DNA from: an archaeon | GTDB taxonomy: Archaea; Iainarchaeota; Iainarchaeia; Iainarchaeales; Iainarchaeaceae | Assembly: GCA_024653905.1 (NCBI GenBank) | Contig: JANLGZ010000115.1 | Location: 1-23,919 of the forward strand | Direction of reading: 5' to 3' | DNA: 23,919 nucleotides | In this document: positions 7,227 to 14,698 of the stretch, piece by piece | Numbering within the stretch: the stretch's first letter is position 1 | Layout: every line of letters starts with the position of its first letter | Made by a program: the position numbers and the translations under genes | Notes under the pieces: generated by a model | The model's database searches: none | Told to the model about the DNA's origin: nothing | Seen by the model: the letters and a program-made list of their open reading frames with translations, nothing else

Positions 7227-7358
7227 GTTTTCATTAATTTTCTTTTTTTTAGTGGCTTGCTCAACTCGTGCTTCAGCATTCTCTCTTTTGGTGATTCCGA
7301 CCAGGTCAATATTACGTCAGTTTGGCATGTGGCTATTAGGGTCTTTAGATTTACGCAT
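7227..7358 (-). other. Upstream in-frame part of the 6969-7226 gene, broken by TGA at 7317-7319
   Basis: ATG 7358 opens 13 codons, TGA follows as codon 14, then 30 open codons join the 85-aa ORF in the same frame without any ATG, GTG or TTG in between. The position of ATG 7358 relative to the TATA box at 7379-7387 supports it as the original start. Confidence 0.55.
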
Positions 7359-7378
7359 AAAAAATAATAGAATTTGAG

Positions 7379-7387
7379 TATATTTAA
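7379..7387 (-). promoter_or_regulatory. TATA box upstream of the TGA-interrupted gene
   Basis: The minus strand reads TTAAATATA. Its centre is 25 nt before the A of ATG 7358, the same spacing seen at three other leaderless starts in this window. Confidence 0.55.
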
Positions 7388-7401
7388 TAATTGCGGAAAA
7401 C

Positions 7402-7434
7402 AAAAAAAACAGTTCGCTTTTAATCAGCGAACTG
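7402..7434 (-). terminator. Hairpin plus T8 terminator of ftsZ
   Basis: A perfect 9-bp stem (7410-7418 with 7426-7434) with a 7-nt loop overlaps the ftsZ stop codon (7420-7422). On the minus strand it is followed directly by eight T (7409-7402). This has the full architecture of a rho-independent terminator. Confidence 0.7.
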
Positions 7435-8550
7435 GATTCCAATATCGATTGAACCGTCTTCAGGAAGCTCTGCTCCGTCTAAATACGGGAACTTTCCGCC
7501 TGCTATTACAACCATTGCTTGGATTTGGTTCTTTGGAACAGTATCATCAATCATTGCACCCCAAATAATATGAGCATTAGCATTGATCTTTACCGAAACA
7601 GCCTCAACAATCATCTCAGCTTCTCTAAGAGTCATGTCAGAACCGCCAACAACATTAATCAAAGCCTTTCCTGCATGAGAAATATCAACATCCAAAAGAG
7701 GAGATGTTAAAGCATTCTCAACCGCTTCAAGAGCTCTTGCATCAGCTGCTGCACCTGCATGAGAAGTTGATTCTCCCAAACCAATCATAGCAGCTCCGCC
7801 TCTTTCTAAAATAGTTCTTAAATCAGCAAAGTCAAGGTTAATTAAACCAGGTTTGGTAATCATTTCAGTGATTCCTTTTACAGCATTAGTTAATACTTCA
7901 TCAGCTACTTTGAATGCAGCATTAACAGGCAAATCAGGAGCTATTTCAAGGATTTTATCATTAGGAATTACAATAACAGTATCCGCATGAGCCCTCAAAT
8001 TTGCAATACCACTCATAGCATTTTCCATTCTCTTTTTTCCCTCAACAGTAAAAGGAAGAGTTACTACGCCGATTGTTAAAGCTTTTATTTTTTTAACAAG
8101 TTCAGCAACAACAGGAGCTGCTCCAGTGCCTGTACCGCCACCCATACCGCAAGTAATGAAAACTAAATCAGCATCGCTTAAAAGTTCAGCTAAATCCTCA
8201 ATAGATTCCTGTGCAGAAGCTTCTCCAACACTAGGGTCACTTCCTGAACCTAAACCCCTTGTTAGTTTTCTTCCAATAAGGATTTTTCTGTCAGCCTTTA
8301 CTTTCAAAAGATCCTGAGCATCAGTGTTAATTGCAAATGTTTCAGCTCCAAGAATACCAACCTCGGTCATTCTCTGGATAGTGTTACAGCCTCCGCCTCC
8401 CACTCCAACAACTCTAATTCTTGCTTTACTGTTTTCTAATAACTTTATAAGTGACTCATCATCATCAGTATATTTTCTCTTAACTTTTGATTTTGCGCTA
8501 TCCGCATCATCCCTAACTCTTTTCAGTGCTTTAGATACAACAGTCTTCAT
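7420..8550 (-). CDS. ftsZ: Cell division GTPase FtsZ
   Basis: A 376-aa tubulin-fold GTPase. A basic N-terminal tail (1-40) precedes the core. The nucleotide-binding VGVGGGGCNT loop is at 48-57, the tubulin signature GGGTGTG at 137-143, and the T7 synergy loop NLDFADL at 238-244, where Asp residues activate GTP hydrolysis in the neighbouring subunit. It polymerises into the Z ring at midcell. The end at GIQFAD is short, without the long linker and conserved peptide of bacteria, as is common in archaea. The ATG has a GGGGTG ribosome site. It is divergent from the prs unit. Confidence 0.97.
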   Translation of the reverse strand: MKTVVSKALKRVRDDADSAKSKVKRKYTDDDESLIKLLENSKARIRVVGVGGGGCNTIQRMTEVGILGAETFAINTDAQDLLKVKADRKILIGRKLTRGLGSGSDPSVGEASAQESIEDLAELLSDADLVFITCGMGGGTGTGAAPVVAELVKKIKALTIGVVTLPFTVEGKKRMENAMSGIANLRAHADTVIVIPNDKILEIAPDLPVNAAFKVADEVLTNAVKGITEMITKPGLINLDFADLRTILERGGAAMIGLGESTSHAGAAADARALEAVENALTSPLLDVDISHAGKALINVVGGSDMTLREAEMIVEAVSVKINANAHIIWGAMIDDTVPKNQIQAMVVIAGGKFPYLDGAELPEDGSIDIGIQFAD

Positions 8551-8593
8551 TCACACACCCCTTCAATATGTAAGAATACCCAATTAAACTGGA

Positions 8594-8605
8594 ATTAATA
8601 TATTA
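8594..8605 (-). promoter_or_regulatory. TATA box for ftsZ
   Basis: The minus strand reads TAATATATTAATT. The predicted transcript start near 8574 leaves a leader of about 23 nt carrying the GGGGTG ribosome site. Confidence 0.5.
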
Positions 8606-8723
8606 TCCACTAAAAAACGAATATAAAGCCATATGCCAAAAAACCGCATTTTCGGAAAAAATTGTTACTGGAGAGTAGTTAAACTAACAAAAAAAACTAA
8701 GTATACATAAACAAATTCAAAGG

Positions 8724-8733
8724 TTTTTATAAA
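8724..8733 (+). promoter_or_regulatory. TATA box for the microORF-prs unit
   Basis: TTTTTATAAA is preceded by a purine-rich BRE-like CAAAGG. The centre (about 8729) is 26 nt before the A of ATG 8755, predicting a leaderless message that begins at the microORF. Confidence 0.6.
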
Positions 8734-8754
8734 TCAAAAGAAATAGAATTTAGT

Positions 8755-8907
8755 ATGCCTGAAAGAACAAGAAGACCAATGCCAAACTTAGCAAGCCTGA
8801 CAAAAAGAGCTGGTTGGTTTGAGGTAATGAATGCAATGAACCAAGGTCCAGAAGAAAACCGAAATAAGGGAATATTTTTATTAAAAAGAATAATAGTATT
8901 TGCATGA
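8755..8907 (+). CDS. Unrecognised 50-aa basic protein coupled to prs
   Basis: The ORF begins MPERTRRPMPNLASLTKRAG and ends LLKRIIVFA. Its ATG falls exactly where the TATA box predicts transcription to begin. Its TGA (8905-8907) overlaps the prs ATG (8904-8906) as ATGA, so prs, which has no ribosome site of its own, is probably translated by coupling. The protein is rich in Arg/Lys at the N-terminus and ends in a short hydrophobic stretch that is too short and charged for a certain membrane helix. No family is recognised. It could be a regulatory leader peptide or a small functional protein. Confidence 0.65.
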   Translation: MPERTRRPMPNLASLTKRAGWFEVMNAMNQGPEENRNKGIFLLKRIIVFA

Positions 8908-9779
8908 TTGTGTTTCCAATGAGCAATTCGCTTGAATTAGGGAAAAGCATTGCCAAAAAAACAGGGGCAAAGCTTGGTAAACTGAAATCTGAATTGTTTC
9001 CTGATGGCGAATTCCACATGCAGTTCCTTGACCCAATAAAGGACAAAGAGGTCGTGCTTGTACAAAGTTTGCATCCTAATCCAAATGATACTTTAATGGA
9101 GCTTTATTTTGCCGGAAGAACCGCAAAAGAATTGGGGGCAAAAAAAGTAACTGGGGTTGTTCCTTATTTAGCTTACATGAGACAGGATAAAAGATTTCAT
9201 GCTGGAGAAATTGTTTCTAATAATTTAATGGCTCACTTGCTTAACACCTGCCTTGATAGAATTATTACAGTTGACCCGCATTTGCACAGGGTTCATAATC
9301 TTGCTGAACTTTTTCACATCGATAGAAAAAAAATAACCGCAAATGAAGCCATTGCTGATTACATTGCTGAAAAATTTTCAAAATTTGATACAGTGATAAT
9401 CGGTCCAGATATTGAAAGTTACCAGTGGGCTTCAAGGATTGCTGAAAAAATAAAGTTTCCTTCAAGCATTTTTTTGAAAGAAAGATTTTCTTCACGCAAA
9501 GTAAAAGTAAAAGTAATGAAAGAGCTTGAATGGAAAGGAAAAAAAGTAATTATTGTAGATGACATTATAAGCTCAGGACATACAATGATTGAGGCAATAA
9601 AAGAAATAAAGAAGAAAAAGGTAAAGGAAATTCATTGCATTTGCGTTCATGGTGTTTTTGCAGAAAATGCTTTTGAAAAAATGAAAAAAGCAGGAGCAAA
9701 AACAATTATTTCATGCAACACTATTCCTCACAAAAGCAATGGAATTGATTTAGCAGAAATGATTGTTGAACAATTATAA
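8904..9779 (+). CDS. prs: Ribose-phosphate pyrophosphokinase (PRPP synthetase)
   Basis: A 291-aa archaeal-length PRPP synthetase. It converts ribose 5-phosphate and ATP to PRPP, the sugar donor for PyrE and for purine, His and Trp synthesis. The two phosphoribosyltransferase-fold halves are visible. The metal-binding DPHLH motif is at 124-128 and the PRPP/ribose-5-P loop VDDIISSGHT at 218-227. The RQDKRFHAGE flexible-loop region lies near residue 93. Translation is coupled to the 50-aa ORF by a 4-nt overlap. Its TAA abuts the stop of the convergent methyltransferase with no spacer. Confidence 0.95.
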   Translation: MIVFPMSNSLELGKSIAKKTGAKLGKLKSELFPDGEFHMQFLDPIKDKEVVLVQSLHPNPNDTLMELYFAGRTAKELGAKKVTGVVPYLAYMRQDKRFHAGEIVSNNLMAHLLNTCLDRIITVDPHLHRVHNLAELFHIDRKKITANEAIADYIAEKFSKFDTVIIGPDIESYQWASRIAEKIKFPSSIFLKERFSSRKVKVKVMKELEWKGKKVIIVDDIISSGHTMIEAIKEIKKKKVKEIHCICVHGVFAENAFEKMKKAGAKTIISCNTIPHKSNGIDLAEMIVEQL

Positions 9780-10403
9780 TTATTTTTCTAAAAAAAGATT
9801 AACCCCAGCAGTCTGGTTTTTTCCTTTCTCATCTTTTACAGAAACCTCAAAACCATTAACCGAAAAGCCTTTGAGTTTTCTCTGACGAACCATTTGCTGT
9901 AATTGCTTTACTTCTTTTGCCTGAATTTCGGCAATTCCTTTGCCCCCGGAATACAAATCCAAGGTTCTGAAAGAAAGGAAAGCCTTTCCTCCAACAGCTA
10001 AAGAATTTTGGATTTTTTCAACAATTTTTTCAGGCTCGCCGATTTCATGCAGGGTTCTGAATGAAAAAACAAAATCGATTTCTTTGGGAAACGCTGTTTC
10101 AAAAGCATCACCCAAAACTGATTGATCAGGATGTTTTTCAGGCGCCAATAAATCAACACCAATTGTGTGGATTTGCTCATCAAATTTCTTTTTCAAATCA
10201 GCAAGAAAACCGCCATTACCACACCCAATATCCATTATTCTTACAAAAACTTTGTCCTCAAGCCTCTTCTCTATAAGTTCTTCGATTGTTTCATTAAAAC
10301 CCATATTTTTGAAAAATGAATTATACTGTATAAGTGAATTCTCTATATCAGTAACCCCAAGAGAATACTTATCAACATACTTTTTTACAATTTCTTTTCG
10401 CAT
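9780..10403 (-). CDS. Class I SAM-dependent methyltransferase, substrate unknown
   Basis: A 207-aa Rossmann-fold methyltransferase. Motif I (IMDIGCGNGGFL) lies near residues 56-67, the acidic end of beta-2 is GVDLL near 82, and RTLHEIGEPEKIVEKI is the motif IV/post-IV region. A C-terminal basic helix (KQLQQMVRQRKLKG) follows. The frame is open to 10460, but ATG 10403 (MRKEIVKK) lies 25 nt from a TATA box centre, so a leaderless start there is preferred over the hydrophobic 19-residue extension. It is convergent with prs and divergent from the pyr operon. A small-molecule or RNA substrate cannot be told apart. Confidence 0.8.
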   Translation of the reverse strand: MRKEIVKKYVDKYSLGVTDIENSLIQYNSFFKNMGFNETIEELIEKRLEDKVFVRIMDIGCGNGGFLADLKKKFDEQIHTIGVDLLAPEKHPDQSVLGDAFETAFPKEIDFVFSFRTLHEIGEPEKIVEKIQNSLAVGGKAFLSFRTLDLYSGGKGIAEIQAKEVKQLQQMVRQRKLKGFSVNGFEVSVKDEKGKNQTAGVNLFLEK

Positions 10404-10423
10404 GAAAAAATTGGATTCATAAG

Positions 10424-10432
10424 GTTTAAATA
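10424..10432. promoter_or_regulatory. Near-symmetric TATA box between the methyltransferase and the candidate RNA
   Basis: The plus strand reads GGTTTAAATACT and the minus strand AGTATTTAAACC. On the minus strand it predicts a start at ATG 10403. On the plus strand it predicts a start near 10454, at the 5' edge of the GC-rich hairpins. It may fire in both directions. Confidence 0.45.
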
Positions 10433-10453
10433 CTATGGGCAAGGGTATTATTA

Positions 10454-10520
10454 GAAGCACCCGAGTTTCGGCTCGGGAGAGCGACGGTTACCCCAACAAC
10501 GTTGGGATAAGCCACTTTTC
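10454..10520 (+). ncRNA. Candidate small structured RNA (GC-rich double hairpin)
   Basis: In otherwise AT-rich DNA a GC-rich block forms two perfect hairpins: 10460-10465 with 10472-10477 (CCCGAG/CTCGGG, 6-nt loop) and 10492-10497 with 10501-10506 (CCCAAC/GTTGGG, 3-nt loop). The second can be extended through GGTTA and TAAGCC with one mismatch and a bulge. A TATA box places a start near 10454, and a CTTTTCTTT tract near 10514-10522 could end the RNA. No tRNA, C/D or H/ACA signature was found. The strand is uncertain. It could also be a pyr leader element or a bidirectional terminator. Confidence 0.4.
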
Positions 10521-10570
10521 TTTGAGTCCTCATTTTCATTTTTCCCTGATTTTCTGAAACCGAAAGTAAG

Positions 10571-10580
10571 GTTTATATTA
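10571..10580 (+). promoter_or_regulatory. TATA box for the pyr operon
   Basis: GTTTATATTA preceded by GTAAG. The predicted start near 10602 leaves only 7-8 nt before the TTG start codon of pyrB. Confidence 0.55.
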
Positions 10581-10608
10581 ATTCCATTCTATTATTCTGA
10601 AGGGTCAT

Positions 10609-11550
10609 TTGACTACAAAAAAACCTGAAAATTTTTTAACTGATATATTATCTATTTCTGATTTTTCAAAAAAAGACATTGAAACAGTTCTTAAGAAAGC
10701 AGCAGAACTTGAAAAAATGCCAAGACAAAAAAAGCAAAAAATTCTTAATGGTAAAGTAGTTGCTTCACTGTTTTTTGAACCATCAACAAGAACAAGGTTA
10801 AGTTTTGAAACAGCAATCCAAAACCTAGGCGGAAAAGTAATCGGGTTTGCTGACGCAGGAGTTTCAAGTTATAAAAAAGGAGAAACACTAAGCGATACAA
10901 TACATATTCTTGACAAGTATGCGGACATAATTGTAATGAGGCATTTTATTGAAGGAGCAGCAAGAAGAGCTGCAGAAATAACAAACAAACCAGTGATTAA
11001 TGCAGGCGATGGCGCTAACCAGCACCCTACCCAAACACTTCTTGATCTTTACACAATAAAAAAAGAATTCGGGAAAATTAATGATTTAACAATTGCAATT
11101 GTTGGAGATTTAAAATACGGGCGAACCGTACACTCGCTCATGTATGCGCTTGCAAAATTTGACAATATAAAAGTTTATTTAATAGCTCCAGAATCACTCA
11201 GAATGCCAAGACATATTATAGAAGACACTCAGGACAAACTGAAAATTGTCGAAACAATAAAACTGGAAAAATATTTGCCGATTACAGATGTACTTTATTC
11301 AACCAGAATTCAGAAAGAAAGATTCCCTGATGAGGTTGAATATGAAAAAGTTAAGAATGCTTATATCATAACCACAAAAATTGTTGCACAGGGAAAAAAA
11401 GGAATGAAACTTATGCATCCGCTTCCCAGGGTTAATGAAATCACAACAGCAGTTGACAAAACAGATGCGGCAATTTATTTTCAGCAGGCAGCAAACGGAG
11501 TTCCGGTAAGGGAAGCGCTTCTCACACTTCTTAATGGGGTGAAAAAATGA
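10609..11550 (+). CDS. pyrB: Aspartate carbamoyltransferase catalytic subunit
   Basis: A 313-aa ATCase catalytic chain of normal length. It condenses carbamoyl phosphate and aspartate to N-carbamoylaspartate, the committed step of UMP synthesis. The carbamoyl-phosphate loop FEPSTRTRLSFETA is at 56-69, HPTQTLLDL at 139-147, and the aspartate-side HPLPR at 270-274. The SYKKGETLSDT segment (about 87-97) matches the 80s loop, with its catalytic Lys. The start is TTG, and no nearer ATG fits. It overlaps pyrI by ATGA, and the product should assemble with PyrI. Confidence 0.97.
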   Translation: MTTKKPENFLTDILSISDFSKKDIETVLKKAAELEKMPRQKKQKILNGKVVASLFFEPSTRTRLSFETAIQNLGGKVIGFADAGVSSYKKGETLSDTIHILDKYADIIVMRHFIEGAARRAAEITNKPVINAGDGANQHPTQTLLDLYTIKKEFGKINDLTIAIVGDLKYGRTVHSLMYALAKFDNIKVYLIAPESLRMPRHIIEDTQDKLKIVETIKLEKYLPITDVLYSTRIQKERFPDEVEYEKVKNAYIITTKIVAQGKKGMKLMHPLPRVNEITTAVDKTDAAIYFQQAANGVPVREALLTLLNGVKK

Positions 11551-11999
11551 AAAAGGAAATTAGAATACAGCCAATTAAGAACGGAACCGTAATAGACCAC
11601 TTAAATGTCGGGAGTGTTTACAGAATTTTACAGGTTTTGGATTTGAGCGAATTTGCTTTAACCGCAGCAATGAATGTGGAATCAAGAAAATTAGGGAAAA
11701 AGGATATTTTGTTTATTGAAGGAAAAGAACTCAATGACAAGGAATTAAACAAAATCGCACTTATCGGAAAAGGCGCTTCGGTGAATATTATAAAAGACGC
11801 AGAAATCAAGAAAAAATTCCAATTAGGATATCCAGAAAAGGTGGAAGCTATAATCAAATGCATAAACCCAAAATGTATAACCAATTCAGAAACATTGTCA
11901 ACAAAATTTACAATAAAAACAGAACCATTGGAAGCAACCTGTTATTACTGTGAAACAAGAATGAACGAAAAGGAAATAGTTGAATCAATAAAAAAGTGA
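11547..11999 (+). CDS. pyrI: Aspartate carbamoyltransferase regulatory subunit
   Basis: A 150-aa regulatory chain. The N-terminal nucleotide-binding domain (1-95; NGTVIDHLNVG near 12-22) senses CTP/ATP. The C-terminal zinc domain has Cys105, Cys110, Cys132 and Cys135 (C-x4-C and C-x2-C), which hold the zinc that bridges to PyrB. The allosteric c6r6 enzyme is expected. It overlaps pyrB by ATGA and the next gene by GTGA, so expression is tightly coupled. Confidence 0.97.
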   Translation: MKKEIRIQPIKNGTVIDHLNVGSVYRILQVLDLSEFALTAAMNVESRKLGKKDILFIEGKELNDKELNKIALIGKGASVNIIKDAEIKKKFQLGYPEKVEAIIKCINPKCITNSETLSTKFTIKTEPLEATCYYCETRMNEKEIVESIKK

Positions 12000-12928
12000 A
12001 ACTACTCAAAGTGATTTATTTGGGAAAACAACCTCCAAAAAGAACCATTGTCCAAACAAAAATGGAAGCGGCAATAGTAAGACCTTATAAAGAAGGTAAA
12101 CCAGTAACAGGGCACAAGAGTTTTAATTGGGTTCAAAGAGCAGATAACAAACAATGGGTACATGCTTACAACAGCCCTGAATTTATAAGAGATACTTTAG
12201 GCACACCTTTAGTACAAAATCTACGGACCACTGGACAAAGTAAAAAAATAGTTGTTGATTTTTGTGGCGGAGAAGGGTTGGTAACTGATGTGTTACAGCA
12301 ATTTCTCAAAAGCCAAGGAATTAATGCAACAGTAATCAATTCTGATTTAAGTGAAAGAAATCTTGGAAGACATCGAAAACAAAACCCAGAAGGAGTTGTA
12401 GTACGTGCAGATTCAGCAAAAGCACCTTATGCCCCAAATTCACTTGATGCAGCAACAGTAAGATATGGAATCCATTATTTTTCAAAAAAAGCACAAAGTC
12501 AGTTAATGAAAGAAATATACAAAGCAGTTAAACCCGGAGGAGTTGTAATTGTTTATCACCCGCATCACCAGAGTACTTTTGTACCGCATGTTAAAGCAAT
12601 GGCAGCGGCAGCAGGAATGAGTTATGCTGAAAGAAGAACACAAAATTATTTTCCGACTGAAGAAGAATTTGCAAGAATGACTTCTAAAGTAGGATTTGAA
12701 GTTTCGGATCCTCAAGTAGTGGCAGAACATTGGTATTCTCCCGAATCATATGCTGATAGATGGGGCGGGGATAATAAAGAAAAAAGACGCGAAATACAAA
12801 AGAAAGTCAAACGTATTTTTGACAAAGCAGCAAGTCAAAAAAAATATGCAGAAGAATTCAAAAGGCAAGGTAAAAGGATATTAAAACCAGGACACCATAT
12901 TATGTTTATTCTTAGAAAACCAGAGTGA
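11996..12928 (+). CDS. SAM-dependent methyltransferase embedded in the pyr operon
   Basis: A 310-aa class I methyltransferase. Motif I is VVDFCGGEG (86-94), where a Cys-Gly replaces the more usual Gly-x-Gly. NSDLS near 115 is the beta-2 acidic region, RADSAKAPYAPNSLDAATVRYG (near 136-157) resembles motifs III-IV of UbiE-like enzymes, and KPGGVVIVYHPHHQS follows. The start is GTG overlapping the pyrI stop (GTGA), and the end overlaps the pyrD GTG in the same way. The position between pyrI and pyrD is not explained by pyrimidine synthesis. The substrate is unknown. The N-terminal 75 residues and the basic C-terminus are not recognised. Confidence 0.8.
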   Translation: MKLLKVIYLGKQPPKRTIVQTKMEAAIVRPYKEGKPVTGHKSFNWVQRADNKQWVHAYNSPEFIRDTLGTPLVQNLRTTGQSKKIVVDFCGGEGLVTDVLQQFLKSQGINATVINSDLSERNLGRHRKQNPEGVVVRADSAKAPYAPNSLDAATVRYGIHYFSKKAQSQLMKEIYKAVKPGGVVIVYHPHHQSTFVPHVKAMAAAAGMSYAERRTQNYFPTEEEFARMTSKVGFEVSDPQVVAEHWYSPESYADRWGGDNKEKRREIQKKVKRIFDKAASQKKYAEEFKRQGKRILKPGHHIMFILRKPE

Positions 12929-13848
12929 TTCTTATGCTTAAAACAACTTTTTGCAAAATCAGCCTAAACAACCCAACCAGACTTGCTTCCGGAATAATGG
13001 GAGTAAATGCGGGCCAGCTTATAAGAGTAGCAAAAGAAGGAGCAGGGGCTGTTACAATGAAAAGTATAGGCCCAAAAGAAAGAAAAGGTCACAATAACCC
13101 TGCAGTTATTGAATGGGAACACGGCCTGCTCAATGCGGCTGGGTTGCCCACGCCAGGCTACAAGAACACGGAGGAAGAATTTGAGGAATTAAAAGAACTG
13201 AAAAAAATTAAGGTACCTCTTATTGCGAGCATTTATGGAAGCACAGCAAATGAATTTTTGGAAGTGGCGGAGTATGTTGCTTCAAAAAAACCCGAAGCAA
13301 TTGAATTAGACATTTCATGCCCGAACACTGAATGGGGCGGAACACAGTTTGCATGCGACCCGGAAATAAGCCATAAAATAGTTTCAAGCGTTAAAAATGT
13401 TTGCGGGAAAATTCCTGTAATTGCAAAACTTACCCCTGCAGCAACAAGTCCAGTGGCTGTTGGAATAGCTTGCGAGGAAGCTGGAGCCGATGCAATATGT
13501 GCGGCAAACACAATGCCAGGAATGCTAATTGATGTTGATGCAAAAAAACCAATACTTGCTTTCAGAAAAGGAGGCATGTCAGGACCTGCACTGAAACCCA
13601 TTAATTTGAAAATCGTTTACGAACTTTACGAAAAAGTTAAAATTCCTATTATAGGCGAAGGCGGAATCACTAATGGAAAAGACGCGCTTGAATATGTGAT
13701 GGCCGGAGCAACAGTATGCGGAATTGGAAGTGCTGTTTACAAATATGGTTCAGGGGTTTTCAAAAAAACAACTCTGGAAATGGAAAAATGGCTGAAAGAA
13801 AATGATTATTCAAAATTAAGTCAGGTAAGAGGAATTGCTCATGAGTAA
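12925..13848 (+). CDS. pyrD: Dihydroorotate dehydrogenase, class 1B catalytic subunit
   Basis: A 307-aa FMN TIM-barrel enzyme that oxidises dihydroorotate to orotate. The class 1 active-site segment DISCPNTEWGG has the catalytic base Cys132, which puts it in class 1 rather than the membrane class 2 (Ser). FMN-binding glycines are in GGMSGPALKP (near 217) and GEGGITNGKD (near 244). The adjacent pyrK shows it is the NAD-linked 1B type. It starts GTG, overlapping the upstream stop as GTGA; an ATG three codons in is an alternative. It ends 8 nt inside pyrK. Confidence 0.95.
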   Translation: MILMLKTTFCKISLNNPTRLASGIMGVNAGQLIRVAKEGAGAVTMKSIGPKERKGHNNPAVIEWEHGLLNAAGLPTPGYKNTEEEFEELKELKKIKVPLIASIYGSTANEFLEVAEYVASKKPEAIELDISCPNTEWGGTQFACDPEISHKIVSSVKNVCGKIPVIAKLTPAATSPVAVGIACEEAGADAICAANTMPGMLIDVDAKKPILAFRKGGMSGPALKPINLKIVYELYEKVKIPIIGEGGITNGKDALEYVMAGATVCGIGSAVYKYGSGVFKKTTLEMEKWLKENDYSKLSQVRGIAHE

Positions 13849-14698
13849 AAAAGAATGCAAAGGAAACTGTCACTGTAATGAGTGGCCGTCAGAAACCAAA
13901 ACAAGAATGGTTGAAATAGAAAAGGTCCGTGAGGAATTCCCTGGAAATAAAACTTTTTTTATGAAAGAAGAACTTGAATTTGAACCAGGACAGTTTGCAA
14001 TGGTGTGGCTTCCCGGAAAAGATGAAAAACCAATAGCTTTAATTCCGAATGGAAAAAAATATTGCATTAATATTGAGGGAAAAGGAGAAGCAACAAAAAA
14101 AATTCTAAAATTTAAGAAAGGTCAGAAATTAGGAATCAGAGGACCTTATGGAAAAGGATTTACTTTGAAAGGAATCAGAAAGGCTTGCATTGTTGCAGGC
14201 GGTGTTGGAATTGATTCAATAATACTGCTTGCACAGAAACTTAAGGAACAAAAAACGAAAGTTAAAATTATTCTAGGAGGCAGGAACAAGGAGAGGATTA
14301 TTTTTGAAAAAGAACTCAAAAAACACGGCGAAGTATACATAACAACTGATGATGGAAGCTATGGGGAAAAGGGTTTCAATGTACAGGTTCTTGAAAGGCT
14401 CCTGAAAAAAGAAAAATTTGACTTAATATACGCATGCGGACCTGAAATAATGACAATTAATGCTCTGAAAGTGGCACAAAAGTACAAAGCTAATTTTGAA
14501 GGTTCTTTGGAAAGATATATGAAATGCGGAATAGGGATTTGCGGGCAATGCGTTATAGATGACAAACTTGTTTGTAAAGATGGGCCTATTTTCAGCGGAG
14601 CGGAATTAGGAAAAATGAAAGAGTTCGGAAAAACAGCTTACCTGAAAAGCGGCAAGAAAGTTTCACTTAAAGATTATTATGCGTGGAGAGAAGAATGA
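13841..14698 (+). CDS. pyrK: Dihydroorotate dehydrogenase electron-transfer subunit
   Basis: A 285-aa FAD/[2Fe-2S] subunit that passes electrons from PyrD to NAD+. The ferredoxin-reductase-like FAD domain (about 20-105) contains GPYGKGF. The NAD-binding AGGVGIDSI is at 119-127. The iron-sulfur cysteines are Cys229, Cys234, Cys237 and Cys245. The N-terminus has three extra cysteines (Cys6, Cys10, Cys12) followed by a His-free NEW segment, which I do not know from the family. ATG 13841 overlaps the pyrD stop by 8 nt; the TTG two codons earlier is less likely. It ends in ATGA with pyrC. Confidence 0.93.
   Translation: MSKKECKGNCHCNEWPSETKTRMVEIEKVREEFPGNKTFFMKEELEFEPGQFAMVWLPGKDEKPIALIPNGKKYCINIEGKGEATKKILKFKKGQKLGIRGPYGKGFTLKGIRKACIVAGGVGIDSIILLAQKLKEQKTKVKIILGGRNKERIIFEKELKKHGEVYITTDDGSYGEKGFNVQVLERLLKKEKFDLIYACGPEIMTINALKVAQKYKANFEGSLERYMKCGIGICGQCVIDDKLVCKDGPIFSGAELGKMKEFGKTAYLKSGKKVSLKDYYAWREE

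Noticed and set aside
8750..9046. 98-aa minus-strand ORF opposite the start of prs
   Set aside because: Antisense shadow of the 50-aa ORF and prs, with Phe/Leu/Ser-rich content typical of such shadows.
10435..10557. 40-codon plus-strand ORF (MGKGIIRSTRV...) across the GC-rich hairpins
   Set aside because: The ATG overlaps the TATA box, there is no ribosome site, and the sequence is better explained by base-paired stems. The resemblance to the start of L2 does not continue.
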